Shown here: positions 46,601 to 57,734 of the stretch, piece by piece
How the letters are laid out: each line of letters begins with the position of its first letter
Numbering within the stretch: the first letter of the stretch is position 1
Assembly: GCF_028583425.1 (NCBI RefSeq)
Contig: NC_072801.1
Coordinates: 65,797,766 to 65,861,765 of the forward strand
DNA from: Eublepharis macularius
Lineage: Eukaryota > Chordata > Lepidosauria > Squamata > Eublepharidae
Length of the DNA: 64,000 bases
Reading direction: 5' to 3'
Made by a program: the position numbers and the translations under genes
Notes under the pieces: generated by a model
The model's input: the letters and a program-made list of their open reading frames with translations, nothing else
Told to the model about the DNA's origin: nothing
Database searches by the model: none

Positions 46601-47674
46601 TAGTGGACACACACCGAGTGGCCTTCCCTTACCACTGAACAACTGTGGTCTCTTCTTTCTCCATGCACTTAGAATTAAGAAGTAGAGTGATGGCATAACT
46701 CCCACATATATTAAAACCCCAGCACCTCTCTCTTTAGAAATTAACCCCCCCCCGACAAATGACAACTGGGGAACACATATCTATTGCCCCTTCTAAAATC
46801 TACCCTTCATATTCCCTCAATGAAAGCAAATTTCTTTTTCACTCTCCCTCTTGTTGATATAGGCTAGCTCTCCTTGTCTGTTTTGCTCCTTTCTGATTTT
46901 ATGTGTGTGTGAAGAATTCATGAGGGCTGAGCCAATTTTGAGCCGTAAGGCTGAGAGAAAAGTATTCTTGAAAATATGCAGAGCCTCTTTGACTTGTCAC
47001 AAAATACTTGTGTTCTGCTTCACTACATATTCAGAGTGCAGGAGCAGGTTGGGTGTAAGACTAAGCATGGTTTTCCAAATGTAATGTTTCCTGCCTCTTT
47101 TTGCAAATGGTGCTGAAAGGCAGCAGACGACAAGATGAGAGCGGCTATATGAGTTCCAGTTGTGCCTCAACGAAATCCAGCGAGGCTGGCAGAGTTTTCG
47201 TTTCCGCTTTCTTTCTCTCTGTTGTCTTTCCCTCAACATACTCCTGGTTTCCTCTCTTTGGTGGCTTGAGGGGAGGAATTACCTCAGTTTGAAAAAAAGT
47301 GAAAAATCAATGTCAGATACTAGAACTGTAATTGTTTCTCTGCACTTAGCATGAATTGTAAACAAATAACCTTGGACAGGATAAAGAGATCATAGAGAAT
47401 TTAGCCAATTTTGACAGGGCAAAGGTTCTTTGGTGTGAGAATTATATTTCCAACATCGGTCAGATAGGAAAGGCCATTGATAGAGTGTGCAGGTGATAGC
47501 AACCCCCCAATTGTTTGTGTCCGTGAACTCTCACCCAGAGCTTCTGAACAGGAAGTTTTCATTTCTAGCCATTATCACCCCTCCATGCCTGTAACTAAAT
47601 CCTTTTAAAAGCAGGTCTTCATGACTGTAGCTGTTCACAAACTGAATATGTTTCCTATGGTTTTCTCTTTTTGC
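46600..47674 (+). other. Intron region before the OR at 47701
   Basis: No gene or clear repeat was recognised. It lies inside the inferred 5' UTR intron of the OR at 47701. Confidence 0.45.
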
Positions 47675-47676
47675 AG
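47675..47676 (+). promoter_or_regulatory. Splice acceptor of the OR at 47701
   Basis: TTTTCTCTTTTTGCAG is followed by exactly 24 nt (ending GAGCAGAGAA) and then the ATG. Confidence 0.75.
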
Positions 47677-47700
47677 GGGAACTCTTCTTTGAGCAGAGAA

Positions 47701-48660
47701 ATGGACAACAGCACAGTAGTGACAGAATTCATCCTGATGGGTCTTTCTGATCTTCCGGCCATCCGCTTCTCCTTGTTTGCTGTTTTTTTGCTCATCTATA
47801 CTATTACATTGGTGGGAAATGGTACCATCCTTCTCGCCATTGCAACTGACTCTCATTTGCACACCCCCATGTACTTCTTCCTTACCAACCTCTCCTTGCT
47901 GGACATCTTCTGTCCCACAGCCACGGTGCCTAAAATGCTGGAGAGCCTCTTGTTGGAGAAAAAAACCATTTCCTTTGTTGGCTGCATTCTGCAGCTCTAC
48001 TTCCTAGTAGCCCTGGCAGGGACAGAGGTCTTCCTTTTGGCTGTCATGGCATATGACCGCTACGTGGCCATATGTAACCCCTTGCGCTATACACTCATCA
48101 TGAGCAAGAAGCTCTGCCTTCAGATGGTGGCCGGCACGTGGATCACTGGGTTCCTCAACTCTTTGCTACACACAGTGTTGACCTTCATCTTACCTTATTG
48201 CAGGTCCAATAGAGTCAATCAGTACTATTGTGACATCCCACCTGTGCTGGCTCTCTCTTGTGCTTCCACCTACTTGGCTGAGATGGTTGTTCTTATTGTT
48301 GGGGGCATTTTTGGTATGGGGGCTTTCCTGGTCACCTTGGTCTCCTACGTCTATATCATCTCCACCATAGTGAAGATCCGCTCTGCAGAGGGGAAGCGCA
48401 AAGCCTTCTCTACCTGTGCCTCTCACCTCATGGTGGTGTGCCTCTTCTATGGGACCACCATCTTCACTTACATACGGCCTTCTTCCAGCCACCACCCGGA
48501 CCAGGATAGGCTGGTGAGCATGCTGTATGGGGTAATTACCCCCATGTTGAACCCCTTGATCTATAGCCTTAGGAACAAAGAAGTGAAAGGGGCCTTAAAC
48601 AGGGTGATAGTGGGATGGGGAAAGAGTATCCTAGAGAGAGCTAGATGTTCTTTACATTGA
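47701..48660 (+). CDS. Olfactory receptor, OR5V1-like, intact (2nd of three)
   Basis: The receptor has 319 residues. The start at 47701 is set by the 24-nt leader rule and MDNSTVVTEF (NST glycosylation). Features: LHTPMYFFLTNLSLLDIFCP, FVGCILQLYF, MAYDRYVAICNPLRY, CRSNRVNQYYCDIPPVLALS, SYVYIISTIV, KAFSTCASHL and NPLIYSLRNKEV. It is close to the gene at 37108 (estimated nine in ten residues or more) until about residue 300. It then continues GWGKSILERARCSLH, similar in plan to the gene at 59629. An AATAAA lies at 48689-48694, shortly after the stop. Expected role: odorant detection in olfactory neurons. Confidence 0.96.
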   Translation: MDNSTVVTEFILMGLSDLPAIRFSLFAVFLLIYTITLVGNGTILLAIATDSHLHTPMYFFLTNLSLLDIFCPTATVPKMLESLLLEKKTISFVGCILQLYFLVALAGTEVFLLAVMAYDRYVAICNPLRYTLIMSKKLCLQMVAGTWITGFLNSLLHTVLTFILPYCRSNRVNQYYCDIPPVLALSCASTYLAEMVVLIVGGIFGMGAFLVTLVSYVYIISTIVKIRSAEGKRKAFSTCASHLMVVCLFYGTTIFTYIRPSSSHHPDQDRLVSMLYGVITPMLNPLIYSLRNKEVKGALNRVIVGWGKSILERARCSLH

Positions 48661-48688
48661 GGAAATGAATATTAAAGCCGTGCACTGA

Positions 48689-48694
48689 AATAAA
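48689..48694 (+). promoter_or_regulatory. AATAAA poly(A) signal after the OR at 47701
   Basis: The AATAAA lies 29 nt after the stop. It would give a very short 3' UTR. A longer transcript is also possible. Confidence 0.35.
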
Positions 48695-48927
48695 TATTGA
48701 GCCAAGGAAAAGCAACATTTCGCAAGCTGTAAAAATGGTTTGAATAAGAAAATCTCATGTGAATCCCCACTGTTTCTGTGAACACTTTGGCTGCTTTACT
48801 TCTAATGCTTGAACCTTAAGGGAAATTATACAGTTTGTAATCTGCACTTCCTCACAATCTTTGCTCCTTACCATTCACCCTTGTTTTATTTAGATCTTGG
48901 TAATGAACAAGATAGAATGTTCATGCA

Positions 48928-49115
48928 GTATAGTGGTTAGAGTGCTGAATTTGGAAGTAGCCAGGAAGCTTGTTAAGTAATTTTAAGCCAGTTACTATTT
49001 CTCAGATTAACCTACCTCACAGGGTTGTTGTGAGTATCAAACAGGGGTAGGAGGAGGGGCATCATGTATATCACCCTGTGTATTCTGGTAGAATGGTAGG
49101 CTAAAAAAATGTAAT
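48928..49115 (+). repeat. tRNA-derived SINE
   Basis: The head is ATGCAGTATAGTGGTTAGAG and the body CCTACCTCACAGGGTTGTTG. The tail is diverged. Confidence 0.75.
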
Positions 49116-49221
49116 AAACTCCTTCATTCAAGAACCTTTCTGTTTTTTCCCCTGTTATGAAAGTGCCATGCCAAATACACTAACAATCATGAAGTAAATG
49201 GATTCGAATCCATGTCATAAG

Positions 49222-51180
49222 CACAATTTTTAATTTTGATGGTTTTTTAAAATAAATATTTGATTCGTTTTCTTATAAAAATAGGAATAGGGGAAGGGGA
49301 ATGGGAAGAGGAAAGGTAATAGAAAAATCATAAAGTCTGCTTACATCACCATTCTACTTATCTACATATCATATCATTTCACACTACAAATCCTTCTATT
49401 GTGATTACTAGTAACAGTTACAATACTGTCTTCATATGTTTACTACATTCAGGTCTTTATATTTGTTTTTAATCCAGTTATAAAAGGGAATCCATGGGGC
49501 AGCAAAATCTTCTTCCATTTGTCCTTTCATTAATGAAGTTAACTTGTCCATTTCCGCATTTTCCATTATCTTCATTATTAGTTCCTCTTGCTGAGGTGTT
49601 GTTGGTCATCATTTCCAATAGTATGCTAATAAAATTCTTGCTGTTGTTACTACATGTATTATGAAATATTTCTGGTCTTCGTTCAGCTCTTCTGGTATGC
49701 AGTTTAACAAAAATTTTAAAGGGAATTGAAATCTGTAAAATCATTTGTAGTAATGTAAGTACCGTTATCCAAAATTTATGTATCTCTTTACAAGTCCACC
49801 CCATAAGATAGAATGTTCCTGTATGTTTCCCACATTTCCAGCAGTTATTTGACATATTTTTATACATTTTGGCAAGTCTATATGGAGTTAAATACCATCT
49901 ATAAAACATCTTACATAAATTCTCTTTAAAAGCAACTAACTTAGTTATTTTAACATTCACTTTCCATATCCTATTCCATTGTGTCAAATCAATACTATAT
50001 CCTAAATTTTGTGTCCATTTAGCCTTATATTCCTCCATCCCCTCATTTTTCATCTTCATTTGCATTAAGAATACATACATTTTTATCAGTTTTTCATCAG
50101 AATCACATAACAGTTTTTCAAAAGCATTTTGTTCTAAGTAAAAACTCCCACTTTAAAAATCTTTATTATATGTAGACTCAATCTGGGCCCTTGACCACCA
50201 ATCTAAGTTAATGCCTTGTCTCTGTAATTCTTTTGTTTTTAATGTTCCTTTATCATCTAAAAGGTCTTTATATCTAATAATCCTGTCTAGAGAGAATACA
50301 TTTGGCTGTGAAAATGCTTCTAATGGTGACACCCATTGTGGAATTTTAGAATATATTAGTGGTACAATTCTTTCCCATGTTGTTATAAGGGATTTGCTAA
50401 TCAAATGGTTCTTAAAATACTTATGTCCGTTTGTTTTTCCATACCATACAAATGTGTACCATCCTAACTGCAGATCATGTCCTTCTAGGGCCAAAAGTCT
50501 TTGATTTTCTAAAAGAATCCATTCTCTCATCCAAACTAAAACTTATAATAAGTTTTCCAGTCCGGTAAAGCAAAACCAGCATTTTCTTTCAAATCTTGGA
50601 GTGTTTTCAGTTTAATTCTTGGTTTTTCCTCTTGCCAGATAAATTTGGACATTGATTTATTTAGCTCTTCAAAGAAAGATTTACTAATACAGATCAGGAT
50701 GGTTTGATATAGATATATAATCCATGGTAGTATGTTCATTTTGATAGTTGCAATCCTTCCCAGCACCGAAACATGTAATCCTTTCCATTTCTCTAAATCT
50801 TTCTTGATCTCTTGAAGCAATTTCATATAATTGTCGTTCATTAATGAGCTACATTTTGATGTTAAGTAAACCCCTAAGTATTTTACTTCTCTAACTGAAA
50901 TCCTGTCAGTCTGATTAACTCTGTTTTTTGGGGTGTTGTCATATGTTTAGTTATCACTTTTGTTTTCTAGTCATTAACCTTCATTCCGGTCATCGAGCCA
51001 TATTCTTTAAGATAGTGCATTAATTGCTCTATTGAGTCCAAAAGCTCTTCTAATATAAATAATAAATAATCTGCAAATGCTTGTATTTTTGTATTTTATC
51101 TCCTTTAACCAGTGGTGCAGACTATATGCACCATCCTTCACTCACATATTTGATTTATTTTTGGATATCATTTGGAAGTC
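49222..51180 (-). mobile_element. 5'-truncated L1 LINE, about 2 kb, decayed
   Basis: Three minus-strand reading frames match the 3' half of L1 ORF2. Read in order they are: near 51040, AFADYLLFI (a variant of the FADD motif of reverse transcriptase); KDLEKWKGLHVSVLGRIATI, KMNILP; KSMSKFIWQEEKPRIKLKTL; and NNCWKCGKHTGTFYLMGWTC. The L1 is broken, with frameshifts between the frames at about 50530 and 50080. It lies between the OR at 47701 and block C. The exact 5' edge is uncertain. Confidence 0.8.
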
Positions 51181-51245
51181 ACATTTTTCTTTGAAGAATG
51201 GCATAATGGGTAAACACTGAACAAAGTATATATGATAGTTATATG

Positions 51246-51575
51246 CAGGGCTTTTTTTCAGCAGGGACGCTGTGGAACGGAGTTCCCGCACCTCTTGAAA
51301 ATGGTCACATGGCTGGTGGCCCCACCCCCTGATCTCCAGACAGAGGGGAGTTTAGATTGCCCTCCGCACCACTGGAGCGGCGTGGAGGGCAATCTAAACT
51401 CCCCTCTGTCTGGAGATCAGGGGGCGGGCCACCGGCCATGTGACCATTTTCTCCTAGGGCAATTTATACTTTAAAAAACTCCCCCCTTGTTCCAGCTGAC
51501 CCGAAGTGACATCATTGTGCAGTCCTGAGTTCCACCACTGAGTTCCACCACCTCTTTTCCCAGAAAAAAGCCCTG
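51246..51575. mobile_element. hAT-like palindromic element, 330 bp, perfect 8-bp duplication
   Basis: CAGGGCTTTTTTTCAGCAGG at the start and CCCAGAAAAAAGCCCTG at the end. GTTATATG flanks both ends (51238-51245 and 51576-51583). It is longer than the copies at 36286 and 42102 because of an extra segment near 51470-51550 (TTCCAGCTGACCCGAAGTG). Confidence 0.95.
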
Positions 51576-51583
51576 GTTATATG

Positions 51584-52550
51584 GGTTGCATATAGTCAAA
51601 GCTACTTAGTCCTTGCTCTGAACCAAGATTGCAAAGGTGGATGATGCCTGGGTGTCCTTGTGTTGCAACCTTTTTCTTTAACTGATGAAAGAAGAAGGAA
51701 GCCCCCCGCCTTTGATCTCCAAAAGGCTGTGCCTGGGGATTGCGAGGAAAAAGCCACGTGGACAATGGACGCTTCACTGAGGAGGGGATTCAGGTGACAC
51801 TGAGAGCAGGATGCAACCCATTGGGCCTTCCCTGCCCCTGTGGGGTTATTTTAAATAAAGAATTTGGTATGTGTGTGGGGGAAGGCCTAATACTTCCCTC
51901 CCTGCACTCCGTTGTAGCTCTGTTCTAGTATCGCCTCTCCCATGGCTGCTATTAAAAATCTGCAGGACATGACCTACACCTAACATCTTGCTGATATTCA
52001 ACTTCTTGCTTCTTGAGCAAGATTCAACAAAGCAAAAATGATAAAATGTTGGGATCAGCATGCTGCTGGCAAAGTCAGTAAGTCGTCGATGAGTCTCCCA
52101 CCAGTTGCTATCCCTGTGCTGGCAATCCTGGTGAGAATAACTGTATTTTGAGGGGTTAAACTTTAACTAGGCCTTTTGTGCTGACTTTCTTACAGGACCT
52201 TCTTCCCAGGGCTCTCTTAATGGAAATAATAAACAAAGTCTCTACCATGTGCTTCAATCTGACATCAGGATGCCAAGAGGTTCTTTCCTCCTGGTTCTTC
52301 AGTCCCCACTGATGTCCTCCCAGTGCTTGCAGGCATAGGCCTGCCAACTCTGGGACTGGGAAATCCATGGAGAATCGGAGGCAGTGCCTGAGGAGAGAGC
52401 TCAGCAGGGGTGTTCTTACCCTACTGAGGAGTCTCCATATGAGTTGGGGAAATTAGCATTCAAGGAGACGTGGAAATTGGGATCTCCACCAATGTGTACC
52501 ATGATCATTCCCTCAGAGAAACTTTTAAATGAACAGGCAGATGTTCTAAA
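51584..52550. other. Intergenic, nothing recognised
   Basis: No gene or clear repeat was seen. The region is part of the third OR unit but shows little alignment to the other units. Confidence 0.4.
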
Positions 52551-52559
52551 CTCTACCAG

Positions 52560-52950
52560 TGCCAGGGTTTCTGGTGCCCGTGGCAAACCTCCAACACATG
52601 CGTGCTGTGCGCGCGCGTGTGCCATGGGCTGCGCGATGATGTCATCATGCAATGATGTCATCATGCAGCGCAAGCTGCCTGTAGATGGCTGGAGTGGCGG
52701 GAGGAGGTTGCTCTGAGCTCTGCACACTGCCCCAGCAGCGGCTCGCGGCTGCTGCGCCCGGCTGGGTGTGTGTGGCGGCGGCAGCAGCAGCACGGGGCTG
52801 GCTGGCTGGCTGCAGCAGCTGCAGCACAGCCATGCCAGCTCTGCGACGTGCGCCTCCACCCCCAACACTCCCTCTGGTGCCCCTCTGGAGCCCTTGTGCC
52901 CTGAGGCCACTGCCTACTTGGCCTCAATGGGCGCGCTGGCCCTGGTTCTA
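52560..52950. repeat. GC-rich repeat of uncertain class
   Basis: It starts CCAGGGTTTCTGGTGCCC and contains two perfect copies of ATGATGTCATCATGCA in tandem (52636-52651, 52652-52667), then a (GGC)n/(GCA)n region. It ends GCGCTGGCCCTGG. It may be a DNA transposon with CCAGGG ends. ORFs here are driven by composition. Confidence 0.4.
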
Positions 52951-53655
52951 AAGGAAAGGTAAATAAAAGGCAAACAAATAGAAAATCACACACAGCATAC
53001 ACATAGAGCTAACTAGGAAATAAGGGAGGAAGAAGGGGAGATTGATTCAGGATAGGGCAATATATACCAGTCTAGAAGAGGAAGGACATCTGTAGAGGTA
53101 GCAGCGTGAGTGGTCAGTGCTTTGTGGCAGGAAAAAGAAGGCTCAGTAACGTGCCTGAGGGCGTGCATAGAATCCAAAAAAACCACACAGCATAGAGCTT
53201 GAGGCAGCCCAATTATCGTGTAAAATGCCCCTGAAACAATAACTTGATGGAGGTGGACAATACATTGGGAAGGGTTCGATTGTGTGTGTCTGGGAAAAAC
53301 TATAGGTGAAAAAGGATACTTGATGGCGTGTGATGGCTGGATAGGAGGGACTATCAGGTCCCTGAATAACCCAGATTAGGAATGGGGAGTGTGGAAGATA
53401 CAGAACGGCATTGATGAGATAAGCAGGAACTTCTGGAAGATCTCTTTGTTTTACTTAAGTGCTTTTCTGGGGTGCGGAGGGGCAGCTAGTCAATCTGACA
53501 CACCTTCTGGTAATTTTCCAACTCCAACTGTGCTGGTATCTGTCCTGCCTGGCCAGAAAGTATTTTGTGCTTATGGCACATGAGGAAGGGGCTTATGATA
53601 TTTCATATTCATAGGCTACCCTTTCAATAAGAAGAAGAGGCATGACTGCTAACAG

Positions 53656-53747
53656 TGTGATGCCATGGAGTCCATCTTCCAGGGGAACTGATCTCTGTAG
53701 CGTGGAGATCAGGTGTAATTCGTAGAGAATGCCAGACTAACCTGGAG
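53656..53747. mobile_element. TIR element fragment, 'GGGTTGCCAACCTCCAGG' family
   Basis: GTGATGCCATGGAGTCCATC, CAGGGGAACTGATCTCTGTA and TGGAGATCAGGTGTAATTC match the middle of the family. Confidence 0.6.
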
Positions 53748-53751
53748 GTAA

Positions 53752-53880
53752 TGGTTCGTAATGATTTACTGTTTGATTTGTAATGATTTACTGTTTGAGC
53801 TGGCTTGAGCAGGACTCTGGAGAGGTGGCGTATATGTTTTATAAATAAAGAAATAATAAATAATAAAGTACTAAGCACAT
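53752..53880 (+). repeat. CR1/L2-like LINE 3' end
   Basis: It ends ATAAATAAAGAAATAATAAA with the preceding GTGGCGTATATGTTTTAT, as in the tail near 57840 and 58100. Confidence 0.5.
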
Positions 53881-54012
53881 TTTAATCAGGATAAAAAGCT
53901 GATATTGGGCACTTGTGTAATCCAAGGTTTCCTGATTACCAAAGGAAATCTGAATTCAACACTGAATGCTTGTGCCACCTGATGTGGAGTTTCAGTGGTG
54001 TGGATGGGGAAG

Positions 54013-54054
54013 CTGTACCTAGTGAATTTCTACCTGTACCTAGTGAATTTCTAC
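54013..54054 (+). repeat. 21-bp tandem duplication
   Basis: CTGTACCTAGTGAATTTCTA plus C occurs twice in tandem (54013-54033, 54034-54054). The other units have a single version (A has GCACCTTGCAAACTTCTACC), so this is a local slip in block C. Confidence 0.85.
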
Positions 54055-54284
54055 GAAACACCTCCAGCAGCATAAATCAGTAAGGCTGGCCTTGATTCAA
54101 GGTTAGATCAACCAGAGGACAAACAGAAAGAAAAAGCCCAAAGGTGAGCCAAACAAGAGAGGCGTGAGAAGTTTGTTCTGGGGGGAGGGGGAAAATCTAA
54201 ATGTAGACCAGTAGGCAGTTTTGCGAAAGATGTTGGGAGGGAAGACCTAGTGGTTCCAGGTAGCTTTTAACTTGCTTAAATTTA

Positions 54285-54622
54285 GCAAGGCCAGGCTATG
54301 TTGTGGTTTCTGCAGCTTTTCTTTCTGTTTTTGCGTCTAGAAACTGCAAAGGGAGTAAAAGCTTTAATGAAGTTGCATCACTGGATACGACCTGGGAATT
54401 CACACACTGCTCTTCAGTTAGATATTTAGCATAGAAAATAGAGCAGTGATAGATTCTGGAATGGCTCAGCAGTCTACCATTCCCCTGGGTTCCGGCTGTG
54501 TAGGCATAAAGGAGAGAGCTGTGCCATCAAAGCAAGAAGCGACCCCCTTCTAGAGCTCTGCAAACGACAAACATTCTTGCTTGTCTTCACTCGGAGGAAT
54601 GGACACAAGCCCTTCACTATCT
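54285..54622 (+). promoter_or_regulatory. Duplicated OR upstream block C: promoter and probable first exon of the OR at 59629
   Basis: The block is homologous to 34430-34918 and 44228-44588. The best EBF/Olf1-like site of the three is ATTCCCCTGGGTTC at 54479-54492. It fits ATTCCCNNGGGAAT with two mismatches in the last four bases and lies about 143 bp before the donor CTATCT|GTGAGTATTA (54622/54623). The inferred intron to the OR exon is about 5.0 kb. Confidence 0.6.
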
Positions 54623-55119
54623 GTGAGTATTATTGGCTCTTTGATTCATGGAGCCACTGCACTGGCAATGACCAAGGGAAGATAGCCAAGTTTAGATCCA
54701 GAAATAGCACATCTGCACGTTTTATAGACAGCTGCAGAAACACAGAGAACGAGAGGACTAATGGGAGTGTTTTGGAAACAAAGCTCAAAACTGTGGGAGG
54801 ATGGGGTTGGATGAGAGCAAGTCAGGTGCACTGGACGTTCTGTTCCTATAAAAAGAGTTTTCTCAAGGCTCCCATAAAAGAATGGAAGAAATCCTTATTT
54901 AAAAGTCTGCCATCTCTCAAGATTCCTGGAGTGGCTCAGTTAGAGGGAGCTACAGTGACGCCCTCTACAGGCAATGAATACTATGGAATATTCACTAACT
55001 GTGATGGACTTCAAATAAGAGTGAAAATTATGGAAGCACGAACTTCAGGGCTAAAACTGAGATGATGAAGATCATTGATCTCAGCCTGTAAGAGGTAAAT
55101 TGAGCATGCACCATTGCAG

Positions 55120-55380
55120 CTGGCTTTAAAAGGGGGTTAGGCAGATTCAGGGAAAAGGTGTCCATGAAAGGGGTTCGTGGTTAGTAAGGGCAACCTCCAT
55201 AACCAGGGGGCAGTAAACCCCTGAAACCCAGTACTTGCAGGCAGTTTCAGGGAAGGCTCTATGCCTTGCCTGTTGATCCTCCAGGCAACTGGTTGGCTGT
55301 TTTGTGAAACAGTCTGCTGGACTAGTTCGATGACAGGTCTGACTCAGCAGGGTTGACTTACTTTCTATGTTCTTACTTTC
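55120..55380. repeat. Dispersed repeat, unclassified (as at 3980)
   Basis: AAAAGGGGGTTAGGCAGATT, CAACCTCCATAACC and ACTGGTTGGCTGTTTTGTG match the MAPK7-intron repeat. Confidence 0.6.
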
Positions 55381-55815
55381 AGATTGGATCAAAGCCACAC
55401 ATGTGATGTGAAGTTTTTAAAAACACTTTAATCCTCTCCCATGCAGTTATTAGTGTTTTAAAGGGAGAAAGGCAGGTTTTTTAAAAAAGCTTTTTATTTC
55501 CCCTTTCAAATGGCTATTGCAGGAAACATCATTTCAGTTTATGGAAACAGAGTGGGGCTTGACAATTTAAATCCCCTTTTGCTTTACACATGGCCCCAAA
55601 CCATTCTCCCGAGTACTTTTTGGAAGAGGAAAGCCCATTTTCATATTTTAAATTATTGGATAACAGCCCTTTCAGTGACAGCAGACAGATTACATGTAGT
55701 CTGCCTCCAGGAACATTGTTTTTTAAGTTCATTGGATGGAGTTTCCAGGCTGCATAAGATGGAACATATTGTGCAGCGGTGCGACTTTTCATCACCTTAA
55801 TTTGGGGGAGGGGAA

Positions 55816-56010
55816 AGTGGCATGATGTAGCCCAGTCTTGTCAGATTTCAGAAGCTGAGCAGAGTCAGGACTTGGATGGGTGACTGACGACCAAGGAAGA
55901 CTCTTCAGAGGAAGGCAATGGCAAACCGCCTCTTCTTCTCACTTGCCTTGAAAGCCCCTTGCTGAGGTCGCCATAAGTCAGTTGTTACTTGACAGCACGT
56001 ACACACTCAT
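55816..56010 (+). repeat. 5S-rRNA-derived SINE in an OR unit intron
   Basis: The head reads GTAGCCCAGTCTTGTCAGAT, TTCAGAAGCTGAGCAGAGTC and ACTTGGATGGGTGACTG (5S-like). The body is GGCAATGGCAAACCGCCTC, and the tail GAAAGCCCCTTGCTGAGGTC, GCCATAAGTC. The homologous position in unit B (about 45872) lacks it. Confidence 0.88.
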
Positions 56011-56444
56011 GCAATGTTTTGGGATGCCAACCTGCGTTGTTCAAAAAGACTAATTGCAAATGGTGACCCTGTTTTTTATATTGCCAGTCCATCCATGTGT
56101 TGTTTTTTGAAACAACTTGTGGTTTGAACAGTGTTTGTTTACACATTCGGTCAATAGATCCAGAGGATCTATTGACATTCAGGATCCACATTGACATTCC
56201 GTCAAATGTCTGTATAACATTTATTTTTGCACTTGCCTAGCAAAGCCTCAAAGGTATTTTGTCACCCCAAGCAAGTCATAGAAATTTTCTAAATAACAAA
56301 GAAAGAAGGTATTTATTTAAAACATGAATGTGCCATGTCTTTAGAGACCTGAAGGATAATGGATTCATGTGAATAATCCGTTGATCTGGAGGGCAGGTAA
56401 GTTTGAGGTTTCCCTCAAGTAACTGGAAGTGCATGCAAGTATGA

Positions 56445-56678
56445 GGGCCAGGCTACAAGTGATGAATGACACAGGTTAGACACTTGTCAGCTTCCCTCAA
56501 GTTTTGATGGGAAATGTAGGCATCCTGGTCTTGCAGTTTGGCTCTCTGACTGGTGTCCAACGGACTTTTCAACTGTCACTTGTCCAACATTCTGTCAAGC
56601 TGCCTACATTTCCCATCAAAACTTGAGGGAAGCTGACAAGTGTCCAACCTGTGCCATTCATCACTTGTAGTTTGACTC
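56445..56678. mobile_element. Harbinger-like palindromic element (234 bp)
   Basis: GGGCCAGGCTACAAGTGATG at the left and ATCACTTGTAGTTTGACTC at the right. TGA flanks both ends (56442-56444 and 56679-56681). The arms are those of the 202-bp family; the middle is longer. Confidence 0.88.
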
Positions 56679-56800
56679 TGAGTATCTTACAAGGCCATTT
56701 AATTCAGCCTTATCCCATTATCTAGCCTGAAAATTCAACCCATTCAACTAATGGCAGTTTGTCCCAGCAATATGAAATTTAGTGTGAAGAGTCTGTAGAT

Positions 56801-56987
56801 CAGGGATCCCCAACCTTTTGGCACATTGGGGCCGCATTAGAGTGCCCAGTGCCTAAAGAGGGCCACAGCTTAACACAAAATGCAACAAAATTGCAGGGTG
56901 ATAGCAGCAAATAAGCAGTTTGGAGGGCCGCACAGAAAGAGCTTGGGGGCCACATGTGGCCTGGGGGCCGCAGGTTGGGGACCCCTG
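56801..56987. mobile_element. hAT-like element (CAGGGATCCCCAACC ends)
   Basis: CAGGGATCCCCAACCTTTTG at the start and GCAGGTTGGGGACCCCTG at the end. The flanks are CTGTAGAT and CTCTAGAT (7 of 8). The ends match the widely known hAT Tip100-type (CAGGGGTCCCCAACC) group of vertebrates. Confidence 0.85.
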
Positions 56988-57734
56988 CTCTAGATTATAA
57001 AAGGTACTATCAGGTGATGATTCACAAGGATTTGAAGAAAGATGGATGAGTTGTACCACTTTCAAGTCCTTGTTTTGATGTCAGTGTAGGTTTGTGACCT
57101 ACCGGTTGCACAATTATTTCCTTTCGCCAGTTTGGAATTAATCAAAAATTCAGGAACACCCTAGTGCATATTGTGCTCATGAATTTTCTGAAAATCCATT
57201 AGGTATTCTTCACATTATTCCTCATTGTTACCAATGAGAAGCAATGGAAAATTCATTCAGTACAAATCTCATGAATATGTTTACAGCAGATTTTGAGAGA
57301 GAGGGAGGAGTTGGCAATGGCCTGAGCAGCGCTGGGCTGGTAGAGTTGGCGATATACACAGTATCCCCTCCCTCCATTAAGAGCCAGTCATTCGATCAGT
57401 AAATCCAAGCGTGTGAAGCAAAAGAAAGCCCTTTTCTTCACTCTCCGTCTCTCCTTGTCTCTGTGCTCAGAGAAAGAAATAGTCAATCCCCAAAACCGCT
57501 AAGTTATGTTTACTACCAAGGCTTTGGGGGGAAAAGTTTAGGGCAGAAAAATCTGCAAATGCACCATAAATTTGCCTTTTATGTCAATGTCTGTCTCAGT
57601 TTGAATATACAGAATTACAGGATCAAAATGTACAATTTTTATGCCTCACCCTGACATGCCCCCAAAGTAGAGCTTGGAGATGCCATTGTTTTAGGATGTC
57701 TCTTTAGCTTTCATTTCCATAGGTGAGTATAGTA

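Noticed and set aside
52416-53002. Cys/Ser/Ala-rich ORFs
   Set aside because: They are driven by GC-rich repeat composition.
55816-55900. 5S rRNA gene
   Set aside because: The 5S-like part is incomplete and joined to a SINE body and tail.
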